Assembly: GCA_964057225.1 (NCBI GenBank)
Contig: OZ059897.1
Location: forward strand, 1,798,001-1,862,000
Length of the DNA stretch: 64,000 nt
Direction of reading: 5' to 3'
Source of the DNA: Auanema rhodensis
Taxonomy: Eukaryota; Nematoda; Chromadorea; Rhabditida; Rhabditidae
The position numbers and the translations under genes are program-made. The stretch's first letter is position 1. The number at the start of each line of letters is the position of its first letter. Below the pieces are notes generated by a model. The model saw nothing but the letters and a program-made list of their open reading frames with translations. It was not told the origin of the DNA and searched no databases. This document shows positions 63,646 through 64,000 of this stretch, one piece after another.

Positions 63646-64000
63646 ATCAACGCAGCTTAAAAATCCGCATCGAATGCACTATACTACAATGAGAAACGCT
63701 CTATACAAAAATTAGTTATGATCGTTTGAAAAATAATGCATTAGTGTATGTTGAGTTCCCATGTACACTCAACATTGCTTCCAAAAACATTTTGACAAAA
63801 ATTTTCCCGAAAAATTTCTAAATAATTTCACAAAAAGTAGATGTTTTTAGATTCCTTTTTTCAAGGCGAAGACGATAGACAATGTTATTCAACGAAAAAA
63901 TTAGTTCTTCAGGGTGAAAATCGAGGATATAAGTGTGAACTTATATCAGTTGATATCTCGGTGCATTTTTAAGCTAGCGCAAATCTGATAACACAGATCG
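63532..64000. repeat. Monomer 182 and truncated monomer 183
   Basis: Monomer 182 starts like monomer 172 and then changes to an atcaacg, acaatgag body with an aaggcgaagacgatagac exit. Monomer 183 (63883-64000) is G type (ttagttc, cttatat, GCTAGC, gatcg) and is cut by the window end 118 bases in. The array therefore continues beyond the window, probably into another G-type segment. Confidence 0.85.

Larger units (their letters stand above)
1..64000. repeat. 351-bp satellite array filling the window
   Basis: The sequence is a perfect-register tandem array. The anchor TGTTATTCAACG (variant TGTTTTTCAACG or TGTTTTTTAACG) recurs every 351 bases, for example at 1, 352, 703, 1054, 28081 and 63883, giving 182 full copies plus 118 bases of a 183rd. 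All copies have the same orientation and abut without unique DNA. One counted copy is about 32% GC. Copies differ mainly by substitutions at shared diagnostic sites, so they sort into subtypes. This is the form of a eukaryotic centromeric or pericentromeric satellite, inferred from array size, homogeneity and HOR order. The host and chromosome position cannot be read from the sequence. No gene is present over the full 64 kb. Confidence 0.98.

Noticed and set aside
1-64000. CENP-B box in the monomer
   Set aside because: I looked on both strands for the TTCG-N4-A-NN-CGGG pattern. The only CCCG is in tttcccgaaaaattt, and it does not fit the rest of the box.
1-64000. CRISPR array
   Set aside because: The repeats are 351 bp and contiguous, with no short repeat and unique-spacer alternation.
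1-64000. Tandem LTRs, rDNA spacer or transposon-derived array
   Set aside because: No terminal TG...CA boundaries with target-site duplications, no primer-binding site or coding remnants, and no rRNA- or tRNA-like segment were seen.
1-64000. Telomeric or microsatellite repeats
   Set aside because: No TTAGGG, TTTAGGG, TTAGG or simple dinucleotide runs; the longest homopolymers seen are short A or T runs within the monomer.

Overview
The whole window is one uninterrupted head-to-tail satellite DNA array. A 351-bp, AT-rich monomer (one copy counted by hand is 113 G+C of 351, about 32% GC) repeats 182 times and a 183rd copy runs off the end at 64000. All copies lie in the same orientation. I see no gene, RNA gene, transposon, microsatellite or unique DNA. 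This is eukaryotic heterochromatin, most likely centromeric or pericentromeric. The organism cannot be named from this sequence. A motif near monomer position 184-200 (agttatgatcgtttgaa) resembles, from memory, a stretch of the soybean CentGm centromeric repeat, which hints weakly at a plant. An insect or other eukaryote with a ~350-bp satellite remains possible.

Monomers are counted from the first base (TGTTATTCAACG...). Copy k starts at 1+351(k-1), with only four single-base shifts: -1 at ~29097, -1 at ~33007, +1 at ~59170 and +1 at ~62682. The copies fall into recognisable subtypes, told apart by a dozen or so diagnostic sites. The order of subtypes forms higher-order repeats (HORs) whose period changes along the window:
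(1) 1-13338: alternating subtypes A, B, C and D, in a 10-monomer (3510 bp) HOR with 6-, 4- and 2-monomer derivatives.
(2) 13339-27378: a 7-monomer (2457 bp) HOR with shortened 6-, 5- and 3-monomer versions and one scrambled version.
(3) 27028-29834: a 4-monomer (~1404 bp) duplication.
(4) 29835-37906: a mixed zone with a 7-monomer (~2456 bp) duplication and 4-monomer echoes.
(5) 37907-48436: five copies of a 6-monomer (2106 bp) HOR.
(6) 48437-57211: a mixed zone dominated by runs of one almost invariant monomer (51245-54052 and ~55200-57190).
(7) ~57190-63640: a 10-monomer (3511 bp) duplication.

Each monomer holds a striking nested dyad: 11-bp inverted arms 29 bp apart, enclosing a concentric 5-bp inverted pair. 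A second 8-bp inverted repeat lies about 120 bp further on, followed by an A-tract/T-tract stretch. No CENP-B box was found. Short ORFs that recur with the HOR are by-products of single base changes and are not called as genes. The region's interest lies in its architecture and recombination history: unequal exchange, conversion-like mosaics, nested HORs of different period, and strict length conservation.
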